DNA of 64,000 nt, from NCBI GenBank assembly GCA_014529385.2, contig CM043952.1, positions 63,104,870 to 63,168,869 on the forward strand. The letters are read 5' to 3'. Source of the stretch: Adiantum capillus-veneris (lineage: Eukaryota; Streptophyta; Polypodiopsida; Polypodiales; Pteridaceae). The stretch's first letter is position 1. Each line of letters opens with the position of its first letter. The notes beneath the pieces are model-generated. The model saw only the letters and a list, made by a program, of their open reading frames with translations, was not told the origin of the DNA and ran no database searches. Positions 1 through 11,175 of this stretch are shown here, in pieces. The translations under genes and the position numbers were made by a program.

Positions 1-478
1 GATGCTTTCTTTTTATGATTCCGTAGTTTGAGTGCCCAATTACCTATATTTGTGTTGAAGCCAAATGATTTTGTAAAGAGCATGTCTAAATTTGCTTCCA
101 AATAGTAATATCTCTTTAACTCAATCTTCTCTATTATTGTGTGCATTCTTGTCAATTGTTTAAGAAAGTGCTTAGTAATTTTTGCTAGTGCCATTTCAAC
201 ATTAAACACACATATACATCCCAGAATTTGAAGCTTGACCTAATCTCACTCTTGTTGCCATATATGTGGTAGTGATGTGTGTAACACACTTAGGACCGCC
301 GAGGCATTTTTTCCCTCACTATGAGATTTTTTTCCCCGGTGCATTGTATGTACGCCCATCATTATAGGGCTAACTTATCTTTCCATTGTGCACTAACCAA
401 TATACTCTCTATTGTGTGCCTTGAGCTTCTTCATCTTCACCAAGGTTATTGTGTTTCCCTGCAACCCTGATTCCAACA
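1..478 (+). repeat. Probable 5' LTR (3' part) of a decayed Ty1/copia element
   Basis: No coding content is visible. The stretch ends in CCAACA at 478. Two bases later comes a primer-binding site for initiator tRNA-Met, and a copia gag follows downstream, so this is most simply the end of a 5' LTR. The LTR start could not be placed and no matching 3' LTR was found, so the element is truncated or its left end lies outside the window. Confidence 0.45.
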
Positions 479-480
479 AT

Positions 481-492
481 TGGTATCTAAGC
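481..492 (+). other. Primer-binding site, tRNA-iMet type (copia remnant)
   Basis: TGGTATCTAAGC differs at only two positions from the TGGTATCAGAGC site common in plant copia elements, which pairs with the 3' end of initiator tRNA-Met. Its place between an LTR-like end and a copia gag supports the call. Confidence 0.6.
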
Positions 493-841
493 AGGTGGCA
501 TCCTCTCGGGCATAATCGTCAGCGTCACCAACACCTGCTTGCTCACTCTTTCTCCAATTTGGGTGAGCTTTGGTGAGCATCAACATGTTGATAAAACTTT
601 GTGATAGCTCGTAGATCCTAGTATCTTTAAAATTTTGATTCCGGCTCATTTTGGCCTTCAATTCCACCATAGGCAGTACTACGTAGGCAATTTTGTCCTT
701 TTGTGCATAATTTTTTCATTGCAATTTTTTTGCAGAATGGGCCCTTATAGTCTTGTTTGGGATGTGCTATATGGCACATGTTGGTCCTACTTCATTTTTT
801 CTCTTTATGGGTAGTTTTCACATCAGGTGCAGTCACTCGCC

Positions 842-1823
842 ATGAATGACAACAACACATATGTTTTCAAGATTTTTGTTAATGAGGATAAACTGGATGG
901 GGATAACTACACAGTGTGGGCTTATATGATGACATATGTTCTTGTGCAGGTCTTGGTGGCAAGTCTGTTGCTAATAGGATTGTTTTGCCTATGGTTGAAA
1001 AGTCTCGTTGGGATGTTAGAAATGTGCAAGCTCATGCATTGATTGCATTATCTATGAAGCACACTATTACTCCTCACATTGGCTTAGCTAAATCATCAAA
1101 ACAAGCTTGGTATATTCTTGTTGGGTTGGTCTTTATGCAAGTCGCAATGAGGCTAAAATTGCATTATTGCATGAAGAGCTAGATTTGAAGATTATGCAAG
1201 AGGAAGATGACATGGACACTTTCCTTACTGGTATCAAGCATATTGATGAGCAAATCATTTTTGCAGGCAAAGTCATTTCTCGCAGTTCACTTGTGCATAT
1301 CGTTCTTGATACATTGCCAGATTCTTACCAAATTTTTGCTATTGCCTGGAGACTTATGCCCCAAGGACACCCTCAAGCTGTCAAATTTGATGCATTATGT
1401 ACATTTATGTTGCAAGAGTCACTTTCAAGAAAGAACAAGGCTAAACAATGTGTAGTTGAATAGGCTTTTGTTGTTGCTCAAAGAAAAGGTGGTAACAACA
1501 ATTTAGCCACTTCTCATGGTTCTTTGGTGAGTAGCAAATCACCTTTTCCTAAAGCTTCTACTCGCAACACCTCATCTAGGAATTCTGGTGAAAAAGGCCA
1601 AAATAAGATGCATTTCCATTATTGCAAGGCTAATGATCACTTGATAAAGCACTATCCTAAGTTGAAGGCAAAAGAGGCCAAGAAGAAAGAGGCTAGATCC
1701 ACTACAAGTGCAGCTATTGTAGAATCTTTCAAGAATGGAGATTGTGATGTTGATGTAGATGCAAAAAGTGCATTTAGTGCAAAGTCGCTTATGATCCTTC
1801 TGTCCATGATGTATGTATGTTAG
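842..1823 (+). pseudogene. Ty1/copia gag, frameshifted remnant
   Basis: From the ATG at 842 the reading shows the copia gag opening (KLDGDNYTVWAYMM). After a frame change near 930 it gives the alpha-helical UBN2-like region (WDVRNVQAHALIALSMKH). After another change near 1110 it gives LKIMQEEDDMDTFLTGIKHI and LVHIVLDTLPDSYQIFA, the usual capsid signature. There is an in-frame stop near 1460. The nucleocapsid knuckle near 1615-1650 reads FHYCKANDHLIKHY. The first and last cysteines of the CX2CX4HX4C zinc knuckle are replaced by Phe and Tyr, so it should not bind zinc. Gag would package the element RNA in the cytoplasm; this copy cannot encode it. Confidence 0.8.
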
Positions 1824-2474
1824 TTGCTACAGACTCACATATTTGTTAGTTTGATGGTGGTCCTACAATGCACATTACTTCACATCGTGACTTGTAAACC
1901 TCTCTCAAGTATGTCCCTCATGGGAATATAGTCACTTGTGCCAACAATGCCTCTTATCTAGTCAAGGGAGTTGGAAAGATCATGCTAACTGTTGCGAATG
2001 GTAGATCTTTCACACTTGTTGATGCACTTTATGTACTAGGGATAAAAAAAATTAATTTTTTTTGTATCTACACTTGCAAGACTTGGTCTTGTTGCCAAAT
2101 TTGTGGATGATAGATGTTTCCTCGTCTTGGTAGATGATTTGTTGATTATTGGCTCAAATGCGACACATATTGCTGAATTTGAGGCTGATTTGAATGCTAC
2201 TTTCAAAATGAAGCCTTGGAGCTTTTGCATCATTACTTGGGCATACAATTTAAGCAGATGATGGAGGTATTGCTTTGTGTCAAGCAAGATACATAGAGAC
2301 ATTACTATGTAAGTTTGGACTTGAGGACTACAAACCTATTGCATCTCCAATGGAAATAGCTTTAAAATTGAGTCTTCGTGATGTTGGAGATCTTGTTGAT
2401 GCTACTCTTTATCAAATTCTATTAGATGCCTTATTTATGTATGCAATACAAGCCAGATATTCAATTTGCAATCT
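1824..2474 (+). pseudogene. Copia pol remnant: protease and GAG-pre-integrase joined directly to RT
   Basis: The protease active-site region is recognisable (FDGGPTMHITSHRDL near 1850-1895, after a stop). It is followed by the flap region (VKGVGKIMLTVANGRSFTL) and the pre-integrase segment (STLARLGLVAKFVDDRCFLV, ending near 2129). The reading passes at once into the RT active-site strand VDDLLIIGSN (2130 on), then the thumb region (CQARYIETLLCKFGLEDYKP, from 2281) and DATLYQILLDALFMY. Integrase and the N-terminal half of RT are missing. Sequence after about 2474 no longer follows the family. Confidence 0.8.
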
Positions 2475-4463
2475 CACAGATCATGAATTGGGAAGGCATA
2501 GGGCCTTTGGCTGTGAGAGATGGTAGAGATAAAGGAGAAAAAACAGAGAGATGAATGCCAATATAGACCCGAATGAACATTATATCATCAAAACTAAAAT
2601 AAATTGTACAAGGTATGGTCGACTCGACCACTAACAATCACCTAGATGATAAACAACAATGGATAAGGTCATTAGCTCTAGCAACGGTAGTCAAGCAACC
2701 TGGAGCCACTCGCTCTCAATCAAATCATAATCTTGAGTCTTCCCAATGTCCAAGCCCTCATAGCCACATGCACTCAAGCCCCTCAATGAATGGAGATTGG
2801 CTTTGGCTTCAAACAATGGCAACTATTCATCTGTTGATGACGAGATGACCTTCTTGTCCCAAAGTCCTTAAATAGAGAGTATCCCTGTCTATTTTCAACT
2901 CCCAAATCTGAGGTGATCATCCAAGGCACCTTACCTTGTGGCCTTCACAAATCTGTTTGCTTTTTGTTGTCCCACCACCATCGTCAAGAGACCATGGAGT
3001 TTGAATCTTTTGATTTAATGAAAAACAAAATATGGCATAAGATTATCAAAGATATCAATATAAGATATATATATATATATGTAAACTTAGAAAATAATGG
3101 CTAGAGAGAGAGCTTAATAACTTCTCTTACGAGCTTAAGCAGCTTGATTAACATAAGGCCTCATAAGAGAGGGAAAACTTGAAGCTTATGAGAGCTTGTT
3201 ATTGAGTTTAAGCATAAGGCAGAGAGATATGTGAGAGCTTGGGTATGTGAGCGAGCTATGGAGCTTAATGGAAATCAAGAGAGAGGGAAAAAAAGAGCCT
3301 TGTTGCTCCCGATCCTAAACAAGAGTCATAGATCCTGTTTTGATTGCCCTTTTTCTTTTTTCCCAAATCTTGCCTTCCTTAATGTCTCGAGAGTCCCTTC
3401 TAACCCTTTATCTCTGTAGCTCCTAAATGGTCAAATTCATTCTTCCCTTGAATTCCAAACTCAGAACCCCAATGTAGGCCCATTTTGATTTAATCCATAT
3501 ATATGTTGCCTCTCAAAACCTACAGCCATTTCCTTATGCTCTTTTGTTTGGGTGTGTGTGCTCGGTGTTAACTCTGGTTTGACAAAAGCCATTTTAAATT
3601 TCCCCTTGGGAGAGGGAGTGGCCCCTTGTTGTGGCCCTTATAAGGGCACACTTGGGCACCCAATTTACTCAAAAGTATGTGAGAGCTAGAAGCAAAGAGA
3701 TGGTGACAATGAGTAAGTGATAAGAGGAAGAGAGAGTAGTTCACCATGGATTTTGTGGGGCTCATATGGGTAGCTTGCAGTATGGAGAATCACTTTCCCT
3801 GTATGGGCGACCCCATCAATGCCAATAGTGGGCCCCTTCATCCTGTAGACCTCCCCCCAAATCCTGCTTTGACCTGCCTTCTCTTCTCTTGGTCTTTTCC
3901 TCCTCTCATGAGGCTCCTTTCCCTTCTCTTCACACCCCTTGGTTGGCGGCTCCCTTCCTTTCGATGGTTTCCTCCAACCTCCTCTTGGCGGCGCCCTCAG
4001 CCAGCCCCCTCCTACCACTTATGGCCCTGCAGAGCTGTCCACACCTGTTTCTCATGGCATTCTCCCTCGTCTCCAGCCCCAGGCTGGCTCCCTTCAGATA
4101 GTGCTCCTTTCGGAGTTCCCTCCTAACTGCAACCAACTCCCCTCTCTGTTCATATGCTGCTAGCGAGCCCACCTCTCATGCACCAAACATCTCCTTTCAC
4201 GCAAAACTGCAACACTCAACCTTATCTACCTCCTTCTTCACCTCACATGTAGTGTAGTGGGTTGCAATCCTCACCATGCAATAGCCCTCGTTAACTCCAA
4301 CTTTATATATTTTATTAAAAAAATCCCCTTCTTAGCCTTGCTTCATATGCCCCGACCACCTTCGATTGTCGTTGCTTAAAAAGACTTCGCTTTGGCTTAA
4401 ATTTGAACCAAAGCATAGCTTAGTACAACATGTTTCGCCAAAATCTCCTACCCAGCCATCTGC
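2475..4463. other. No recognisable gene; decayed repeat DNA
   Basis: Only short open frames without family features are present. A short AT microsatellite lies near 3065-3082, followed by GA-rich text with repeated GAGAGCTT-type words (3100-3260). A C/T-rich stretch at 3840-4260 produces Pro/Leu/Ser-rich frames on both strands. I see no LTR ends, primer site or polymerase motif. Confidence 0.5.
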
Positions 4464-6124
4464 TCAATACTCCATCAAAGTGCAAGCATAAATAAAAGAA
4501 TTCAAATAAGGTCCTTCCCTTTGAATTTGGCATGTACCGTAATCAATGCAGTCCAAGTGATAAATTTCTGGATGGAAAACCCACCAAGAACTTCTTGTGA
4601 GTTCATGAGAGCACCACAATAAGCATACATATCGATCGCAGCAGTGCCAAAAGCACATCTTTATTCCAACCAGAGCATTGCTAAACACAATCTTTTAGCA
4701 TACCCCACTTCTTATTTACAGTGAGGTTCCCTTTAGCATAAGAAATGTCAACCAAAGAGTGATAGATATATTTCACTGTCATGGCCTTCTTCAAGGTGGT
4801 GTGAACTCCATGCAGGGACTTTAAAGGAGTTTTCTTTTCATTCAAAACTCCTATGAGTGCCTCCTTCACTTTGACAACTGCCTTCTTTTCTTGTGCTAGG
4901 ATCCTATTGTCGATTTTGAGCTACTTTATCTCCTTTTGCTGTGTAGCTACAATAGTACATCTCTATTTTAATTAACCTGAGACTCCAACATCATACTCCT
5001 CAATTCAACTAGTTCCTTCTTAGTGTTTTCAAATTCAGTATTGGTTTCTTGAAGCTCTGCCTGTAAAGCATCTAGTGTTGAACTCGAAACAAATCCTTGG
5101 ACTTCCGTCATTTGCCCCATGTCATTCATGATTGTATTTTAGCCAAACATAATGGTAGCCACACATCCGTATGTAATAGTTTCTACATCATTTTGGGTGC
5201 TTTCATATACCAATAGAGGAGTATGATAAGGCAGCAATGTTTTGCCAGCTCTCTTAAGAAGAAAATTCCCTTGCACAAGCTTCTTTTGTAACCACTGCAA
5301 CCTATCCAGTCGAACTAATTGTACCAGCTTGTGAATGACTATAGCCGTCTGAGTCTGAGAGGTGCTCAGATGTGCAATATCCTTTGCCTTATCAACAGAC
5401 TTATCTTTTTCAACAACCGTTGTTTTTGGTGGAGTATGGGGCAGTTTAATTGCCTTGTCCGCTAAAGTGCCTTTTGTCTGGTAAGCATCGGTAAGCAATG
5501 TGTACTTTGTTGGCATCTTCTGCTTTAGCTTCAAATGTGTAAGGAAATTTGTTGTCTTCAGCTTCTTTACTACTGGCTTAGTGACACCAAATGTACCAGC
5601 TCCAGATGTACCAGCTTCAGACTATGTTGTTGTCCTCTTTGATCTGGTTGTCACTACTGTTAATTCATTTCCTTCCTTGGCAGTGTCCTGTTGTGTTTCT
5701 TGGCCCTTTGGTGTGTCTTGTTCATTGGTTTAAGCTTTCTTAATCCCTTCTCCCAACACCTTCTTCTAGATTTTGTCTGCGTGAACATGAGATGGGATGC
5801 ATGTTGCCCATTACAAAAACTGCCAGGCATACCATGCTTTAAACAAATGCTGAGTTTTCACCTTGGCAGTCTATTGGATCAGACTATTGTGCAAGAATGT
5901 ACTTTAAGTTGACATCAACACTAGGATTTTGATCTTGACTAATAGCATACCGAACAACTTTTTAGATACATATGTGGGGTTGTTCTTCAAATTGATGGCC
6001 TTTGCTACAAACCTATATGCTGGCTTGTACTCTATTGTTGCTACTGGAACGCCTTGGCCACCCTTTTTTTGTCTCTTCTTCGTGTGCTCGTCTTCCTCTA
6101 GAAAATGCTAAACTCATTAGCTAT
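4464..6124 (-). pseudogene. Remnant of the post-integrase ORF of a Ty3 element related to element A (left part)
   Basis: Read on the minus strand, this stretch matches the extra ORF of element A (21252-24884) in the same order. The clearest stretches are 5800-5900 against 23980-24060 (both encode the ..YVWQFLYW..-like region), 5940-6080 against 24120-24240, and 4730-4800 against 23000-23060. Element A's copy has a helical N-terminal domain followed by coiled coil. Here one open stretch remains (5534 to 5139) between stops and frameshifts. The match continues at 7864 beyond a small inserted element. The function of the ORF is unknown. Confidence 0.65.
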
Positions 6125-6129
6125 ATATG

Positions 6130-6390
6130 TGTTGGGAACAGAGCTAGAGAGGATGTAGCTGATGTGGAGCCATGGCTTGTTGGAGCAGTATTGTGCAGAA
6201 ATGACGAGAGAGAGATGAGGGAGATGATCTCAACACAATAAAAGAAAACGTATATATATTGATTGTAAATCATTTACATATACATAGCCAAAAATTGTCA
6301 TGCAAAACTCCACTTATAATTAACTGAAGGTGTATTGCATGATCTAAGAGAAGTTTCTTACGGTTACCATTTGGGCTTGAAAACCCAACA
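6130..6390 (-). repeat. 3' LTR of the small non-autonomous element
   Basis: 261 bp, TGTTGGG...CCCAACA. It aligns along its length with 7597-7858, with scattered substitutions and small indels, including a shorter GA tract. Confidence 0.85.
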
Positions 6391-7596
6391 ATCAGTCCCT
6401 CAAGCCCAAACTAGATAGACCACTCTCATAATACCTTGAGTTTTTGGTGTACTCGTCAACCGTGAGTTTTAGGTTCTCTCACAACCAAGGGTTTTGGTAC
6501 ACCCATAACTTGGTGCTACTGTTAGGCTACCAGCATATGGAGTTTTTGGTTTACTTTCAAACCTTGGGTTTAAGGTGTACCCAATAACTTCATGAGAAGT
6601 GGGACAAAAGGCTGAGAACATATGTTTTGGGAGGTCTTACCACTTATGTGTGGCAGTGTCTAACCTGTACAATTATGACACAGAAATTGTTGATAACTGA
6701 TAGGCTAAAACAAAGATTTGACAAAAAGTATGTAATTTGTGCTGACAACAGACAAACCTTGAACAAAGGTATGACATTGAACTGGTAAAAACAATTTGTG
6801 AAGTCTTGTACCACAATCTCGAAGCAGATCTTCATGTTTTGCATTCGTTGATGTACTTCCTGGTGCTTAAAGCAAACCGTTGGATTTCGGCTCTTTTTCA
6901 TCTTTTTCCAAATCCACATGTACCGTTGGAAACAAAACGTCATCACCACAAAGATATGTTGATCTTGGATTTCTTTCAATGTTCTCTTTAAAGCTAGATG
7001 GACATGTTCAATGGACATATGCTTCAAGAAAAAGTCAATACCTCGCTCTACCTCCACTTTAGGCTTTAAGAAATTTGTCAATTACTTTTCAAGAATGAAA
7101 TCCTAAAGCTTTTGTTTATTTACAGCTTGCTTTGCATACATGCAAATCTTTTCCACACCGGGTGACGTTTGTGAGAAGCTTAAAGTCGTAGGAATTTAGT
7201 GTCCCGAGACGCGTACAAAATCACTTTTGTTATTTATGCTTTGGAGATGAATAAACACCAAACAAGCTTCACAATATTGCTAGTAGGGGGTGTGAAGACC
7301 CTCTAAGTCGAGGCCAAGGAAACCAATTAAAGTGGTCAAGATAAAAATAGTGTGACAGAACAAAAAAACTGACGAGTTCTATAGCAAACGATAGCGCGAT
7401 GACGTTTTGCTCAACATCGAGTAGAGGCAAAATTAGGAAACGGTGTAGTGTCAGAGGTTACTTCATAGTTCAGTGAAAGACTGATGATGGTGGTTGTGAC
7501 AAGATCCGTGCAGTTGGACAAAGCCGTTGGCGCCTCTACAAGCGACCTCTCCCACTGAGCTTTTCAAGCACAGGACTCCGAGGCTCTGATGCCAGT

Positions 7597-7666
7597 TGTT
7601 GGGAACAAAGCTAGGGAGTATGTAGCCAATGAGGAGCCATGGCTTGCTTGAGCAGTGTGTAGAGAT

Positions 7667-7704
<38 letters not shown>

Positions 7705-7858
7705 GAGAGATGAGCTCGACATAGTAAAAGAAAACGATATGTATATTATGATTGTAAAGCATTTACATATATAGAGCCAAAAATTTCCATGCAAAACGTG
7801 TATTGCATGATCTAAGAGCAGTTTCTTAGGATTACCATTTGGGCTTGAAAACCCAACA
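7597..7858 (-). repeat. 5' LTR of the small non-autonomous element
   Basis: 262 bp, paired with 6130-6390. It contains a longer GA microsatellite (7671-7700). The primer-binding site abuts its left edge. Confidence 0.85.
7671..7700. repeat. (AG)15 microsatellite
   Basis: Uninterrupted AG dinucleotides inside an LTR. The partner LTR has only a short AGAGAG tract at the same place, so it expanded after insertion. Confidence 0.95.
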
Positions 7859-7863
7859 ATATG

Positions 7864-8990
7864 GTTAGGCTTTGGGAGAAAATGGTAATTGCAACACATG
7901 GGATAGGGCTGCTACGGTGGCTTGTATAGATCTGCCATTGATTTCGGTAGTGCCACTATCCGAGTCAACGGTATATATGACCTGTTAAATTATCCCAACA
8001 TCAAAATTTAGTCAGGTAGCCTCCAACACTATTTGAGTCAACGGTATCTATGACCTGTTAAATTATCCCAGCATCAAAATTTAGTCGGGTAGCCTCCAAC
8101 ACTACCTCCAAGTTCCAATTTTTCAAAAGGCTTGTTTTAGCTTGGTGAAATACGTATTCCCCTATCTTGTTATGGGGTATCAAGCATTCATGTTCAATGT
8201 GGTTGAGTAGTGCCCCCATTTCCTCCATCGTCTAATCCCTAACTGCTTGCATCGTTTCTGATACTGGCTTGGTTTTGCCCATCTTTGAGTCTTGTGAGCA
8301 GTCTTGTGAAGTAGAGGAAGAATTACTTGTAGTGGAAGACGAATCGAGGTAGGAAACCCTAGGTGTTTTCAACTGTGTTGCAAACGCAATTGAAGTCGAA
8401 GGAGATGTCAATGATGCTGCATGCTCAAGATGCTTCGTGGAAGGTGAAGGTGCATTCACTGGCACTGAAAGTTCTGTAGGCCAAGAGCAATTTACGCGAG
8501 TCATTGAGGGTAAAGTGCTTGGTCGTGCACTCTTTGCATAGTTATACGTATTCATGCCATGAATGCTCCACTCTCTTGCTGCCTTGGGTTTATGGCCACC
8601 GCCTGTAATGTGGCGCTCATGCATTGGTTGATCCGATTAATCATATCTTGTGAGATTTTACCCATGATTGTGTCCTTCATTTTACGCCAGCGACCTTTAC
8701 AATTCTCAGACTCTACTGGTTGTTTAGGTGTCTGAACCGAACCTAGAACTTGACCTAAGCAATCTACTAGTTTTAGAAAATCCTATATCCCTTCTTGATA
8801 TGGTCTAACATGGAATAGATTTAGTGGTTCATTTTCGGACTTTGAACTCGCCTCTTGCATTGGTGTTGCTGGTACTTTGTCTAATCTGACATAGAAAAAC
8901 TTGATCTTCACCCCATTATAAACGCATGGTAATAGTAGTCTTGATAATTTCCACTCTAACTATGCCATTACAAAACACCCCATCTACCTC
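7864..8990 (-). pseudogene. Continuation of the Ty3 remnant: start of post-integrase ORF and end of the integrase-side region
   Basis: After the inserted element the minus-strand match to element A resumes: 7864-7900 corresponds to about 24320-24350, 8220-8400 to the Ser-rich 24560-24760, and 8890-8985 to 25240-25345. The last pair shares, position by position, the text around CTTGATCTT..CACC and CATCTACCTCAGA against CAGTCTACCTCAAA. The copy stops near 8990, so the integrase core, RT and gag of this copy are absent from the window. Confidence 0.6.
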
Positions 8991-9368
8991 AGACTTGTGT
9001 GATTGCCCTCTATTCTTTGTGTGTACGTGTATGTTTGATTGGAGTGCGGATGCTCAATAGATCAATGTGTCTGCGCTTATGATTAGTGTGTTGCATGATG
9101 GGATTAGAGATCTGAATGTCATTGCGATTGTTAGTGTGTAAGATTGAGTTGATTTGAGGTGAAGAGCAGTGGATGTGGAGATTGCCACTCGTTGTCGCTT
9201 AGCTCCTCCATAGGCCGAGAAGCTCACCTTGTAGAGTCACCATTCATGTTTCCATGATGAGCTCACTCAACGTGTGAGTGTTTTCAGGCCATATCCAGGT
9301 AGCTCACCACTCCGGATTGACAATTATATGTTGGTTATTGGAGCTTTACTACAATGGATCCCCTAACA
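8991..9368 (+). repeat. Probable 3' end of an LTR
   Basis: The end CCCTAACA at 9368 is followed by TT and a TGGCGCC primer-like site, the same arrangement as the 5' LTR of element C (TTAACA, TT, TGGCGCC). The left edge is not resolved; it is set where similarity to element A stops. Confidence 0.4.
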
Positions 9369-9370
9369 TT

Positions 9371-9387
9371 TGGCGCCATTGTCGAGG
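9371..9387 (+). other. Decayed TGGCGCC-type primer-binding site
   Basis: TGGCGCCATTGTCGAGG aligns with the element C site TGGCGCCGCTGCCGGGG. Three of the four differences are C/T or G/A changes, as expected from decay of methylated cytosines. It suggests a plus-strand Ty3 element whose leader begins here. Confidence 0.5.
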
Positions 9388-9892
9388 AAATTGATGGCCT
9401 ACGCTACGTAATTATGACATAACCGAATTGATTTCTTCACTAATTTTATTTGTGTTGTTTGTTAATTTGTGGATTTTGAATGTGTGTGTTTATGAAAATG
9501 TGTTCAATTTTCCCTATTTTGATACCAAATCTTGCTAATTGTGTGTCTACACACTTTAATTTCTCACTAACCCCTTATTAATTTCACTAATTTTTGCTAA
9601 CTTACACACTAATTTTCTACTAATTGCACTGACATTTTGTTCTTATGCTTTGATATTTGCCTGCTTAGAGGCTTTGACTGCATTCTAAGAAGGCTGATTT
9701 GTGTGAATCTCATAGTTATTTGTTTATTTTGGAATGCAAGATTAGGGCTTGAAGCATTGACGAAATCGGTCTACACATCGAGAAATTGGTAGTTGGATAG
9801 TGCCATTGGATTGAAGTTTTGTGTGGTATGCATAGTCATTGTCAATTTGGTGATTTTGAGCTTTTGATTTGAGCGTTTGCATGTTGTACTAA
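9388..9892 (+). other. A/T-rich non-coding stretch, possible Ty3 leader
   Basis: Lies between the primer-like site and repeat block X. It is T-rich with repeated TGTGTG and TTAATTT words. No coding signal. Confidence 0.35.
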
Positions 9893-11108
9893 TGTCAGAT
9901 TTTTCCTAGAATTGAATGTGCATAAATTGATAGTTTTATGTGGTAATTTGCATTTTTGATGTGCTACTTGTATACTTGGATGATTCAATTGCATGTGCAC
10001 TAAAATTAAGTGTATGTGCACTCTAATTGAGTGTGTGTACACCTAATTTTAGGTGTGTGTGCACTATTTTGCACTTGTGTGTGCCCCTAAAAATCAATGT
10101 GTGCTTAAGGATTTTGCAAATGTGATGATTGATTTGTGATATGGTCATGCCCAATTAGACAATTGTGTGTTCAATTTGCAAAATTGACTTGATCAAAGCT
10201 TGGATCTGTGCACCTAGAAATTGGTAGAAACTACCGGTTATTAGTGCGAGTGTGCATAAAAGTAGGTTAATGTGCATGATTAATCTGATGTTTGATTGCA
10301 AATTTGATGTGCGCAATAATTATTTTTTTGTGTTTTTGAGCTCAAAACTGGGATTTACATACTCCAATTGCGTCAAATTTTGACCTAATTTTGCCGGTTT
10401 GATTACCTAGTTTTGACTTTTGTTGGCAAAATTAATTGGCAATTGAATTGGTGTTAATTGTGATTTGATTTGGTTGCGGCATTGTTTTCTATTTTTGCAT
10501 TAATTTTTAATTAATTTCTTAAAAATTTGATAAGCAATCTTAACGAGCTATTTTGGATGCATAATTAGACATGATTTGGACCGATTTTGTGCCCTCAATG
10601 GTTTTGTGCGCTTTGCTATTTTTGGGGGCCGGTTTATTGATTTTGTTGTAATTGGCATTTTTGGTAAAACTATTATTTTTGGTTGGCTTGTACGGATTGA
10701 AAATGTTTGAATGTGATTGGTGATATTTTATTGAGATTTATGAAATTTTATGCTTTTTTTTTTGGAATTTTTAAAATTTTCAGACTAATTTTGGTATTTT
10801 CAAAGATTTTTTAAAAAATTTGAAAATTGGCTCCGATATAAGCCAGTGATTGCTCACGAGGTTCAATGCACGCTCCAAAAAAATTTTGACGCTCGTTGCG
10901 GGCTTGACGGTGAAACTTCGAGGTTCGGTGTAAAATTGATTTTGATGAGTCGTTTCGTTGAGAACTTCCTCTTGTTGTGACTAAGGTTAAAGAAAAGATT
11001 CCCTTTCGAGCAAATAAGCGCGCTTATTATCCCTTCTCCCCTCCTTACACTCTCCCTTCCATTATCTCTCTTCTTTGAAAAGAAAGGTGCTTAGTATGTC
11101 TCCAGACT

Positions 11109-11155
<47 letters not shown>

Positions 11156-11175
11156 CCCACTTTCTCTCTGCTCCC
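9893..11175 (+). repeat. Repeat block X, copy 1
   Basis: About 1.28 kb that recurs at 52133-53375 in the same orientation and at high similarity. It begins at AATGTCAGATTTTTCC and ends in a CT microsatellite followed by TTTTCCCACT. It is T-rich, with many TGTGTGCAC words and no ORF of note. Here it is followed by block Y; in the second copy it is preceded by Y. Confidence 0.85.
11113..11152. repeat. (CT)20 microsatellite
   Basis: Near the right end of block X. The second X copy has a much shorter tract at the same place (53333-53345). Confidence 0.95.

Larger units (their letters stand above)
6125..7863 (-). mobile_element. Small non-autonomous LTR retrotransposon with target-site duplication
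   Basis: Two direct LTRs (6130-6390 and 7597-7858) flank a 1.2-kb interior with no retroelement domain. Both LTRs start TGTTGGGAAC and end AACCCAACA. The flanking ATATG at 6125-6129 recurs at 7859-7863, a 5-bp target duplication. The primer site lies just inside the right LTR on the minus strand (TGGCATCAGAGCC, about 7582-7594), so the 5' LTR is the right one. Short LTRs, a tRNA-iMet primer and no coding capacity fit a TRIM-like or cut-down copia derivative mobilised in trans. It interrupts the Ty3 remnant on either side. Confidence 0.85.

Noticed and set aside
481..492. tRNA genes at the tRNA-complementary sites (also 15323, 32629, 63775)
   Set aside because: Only the short primer-complementary stretch is present, with no cloverleaf around it.
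3746..4126. 126-codon frame in C/T-rich DNA as a gene
   Set aside because: Low-complexity Pro/Ser/Leu text with equally long frames on the other strand and no domain.
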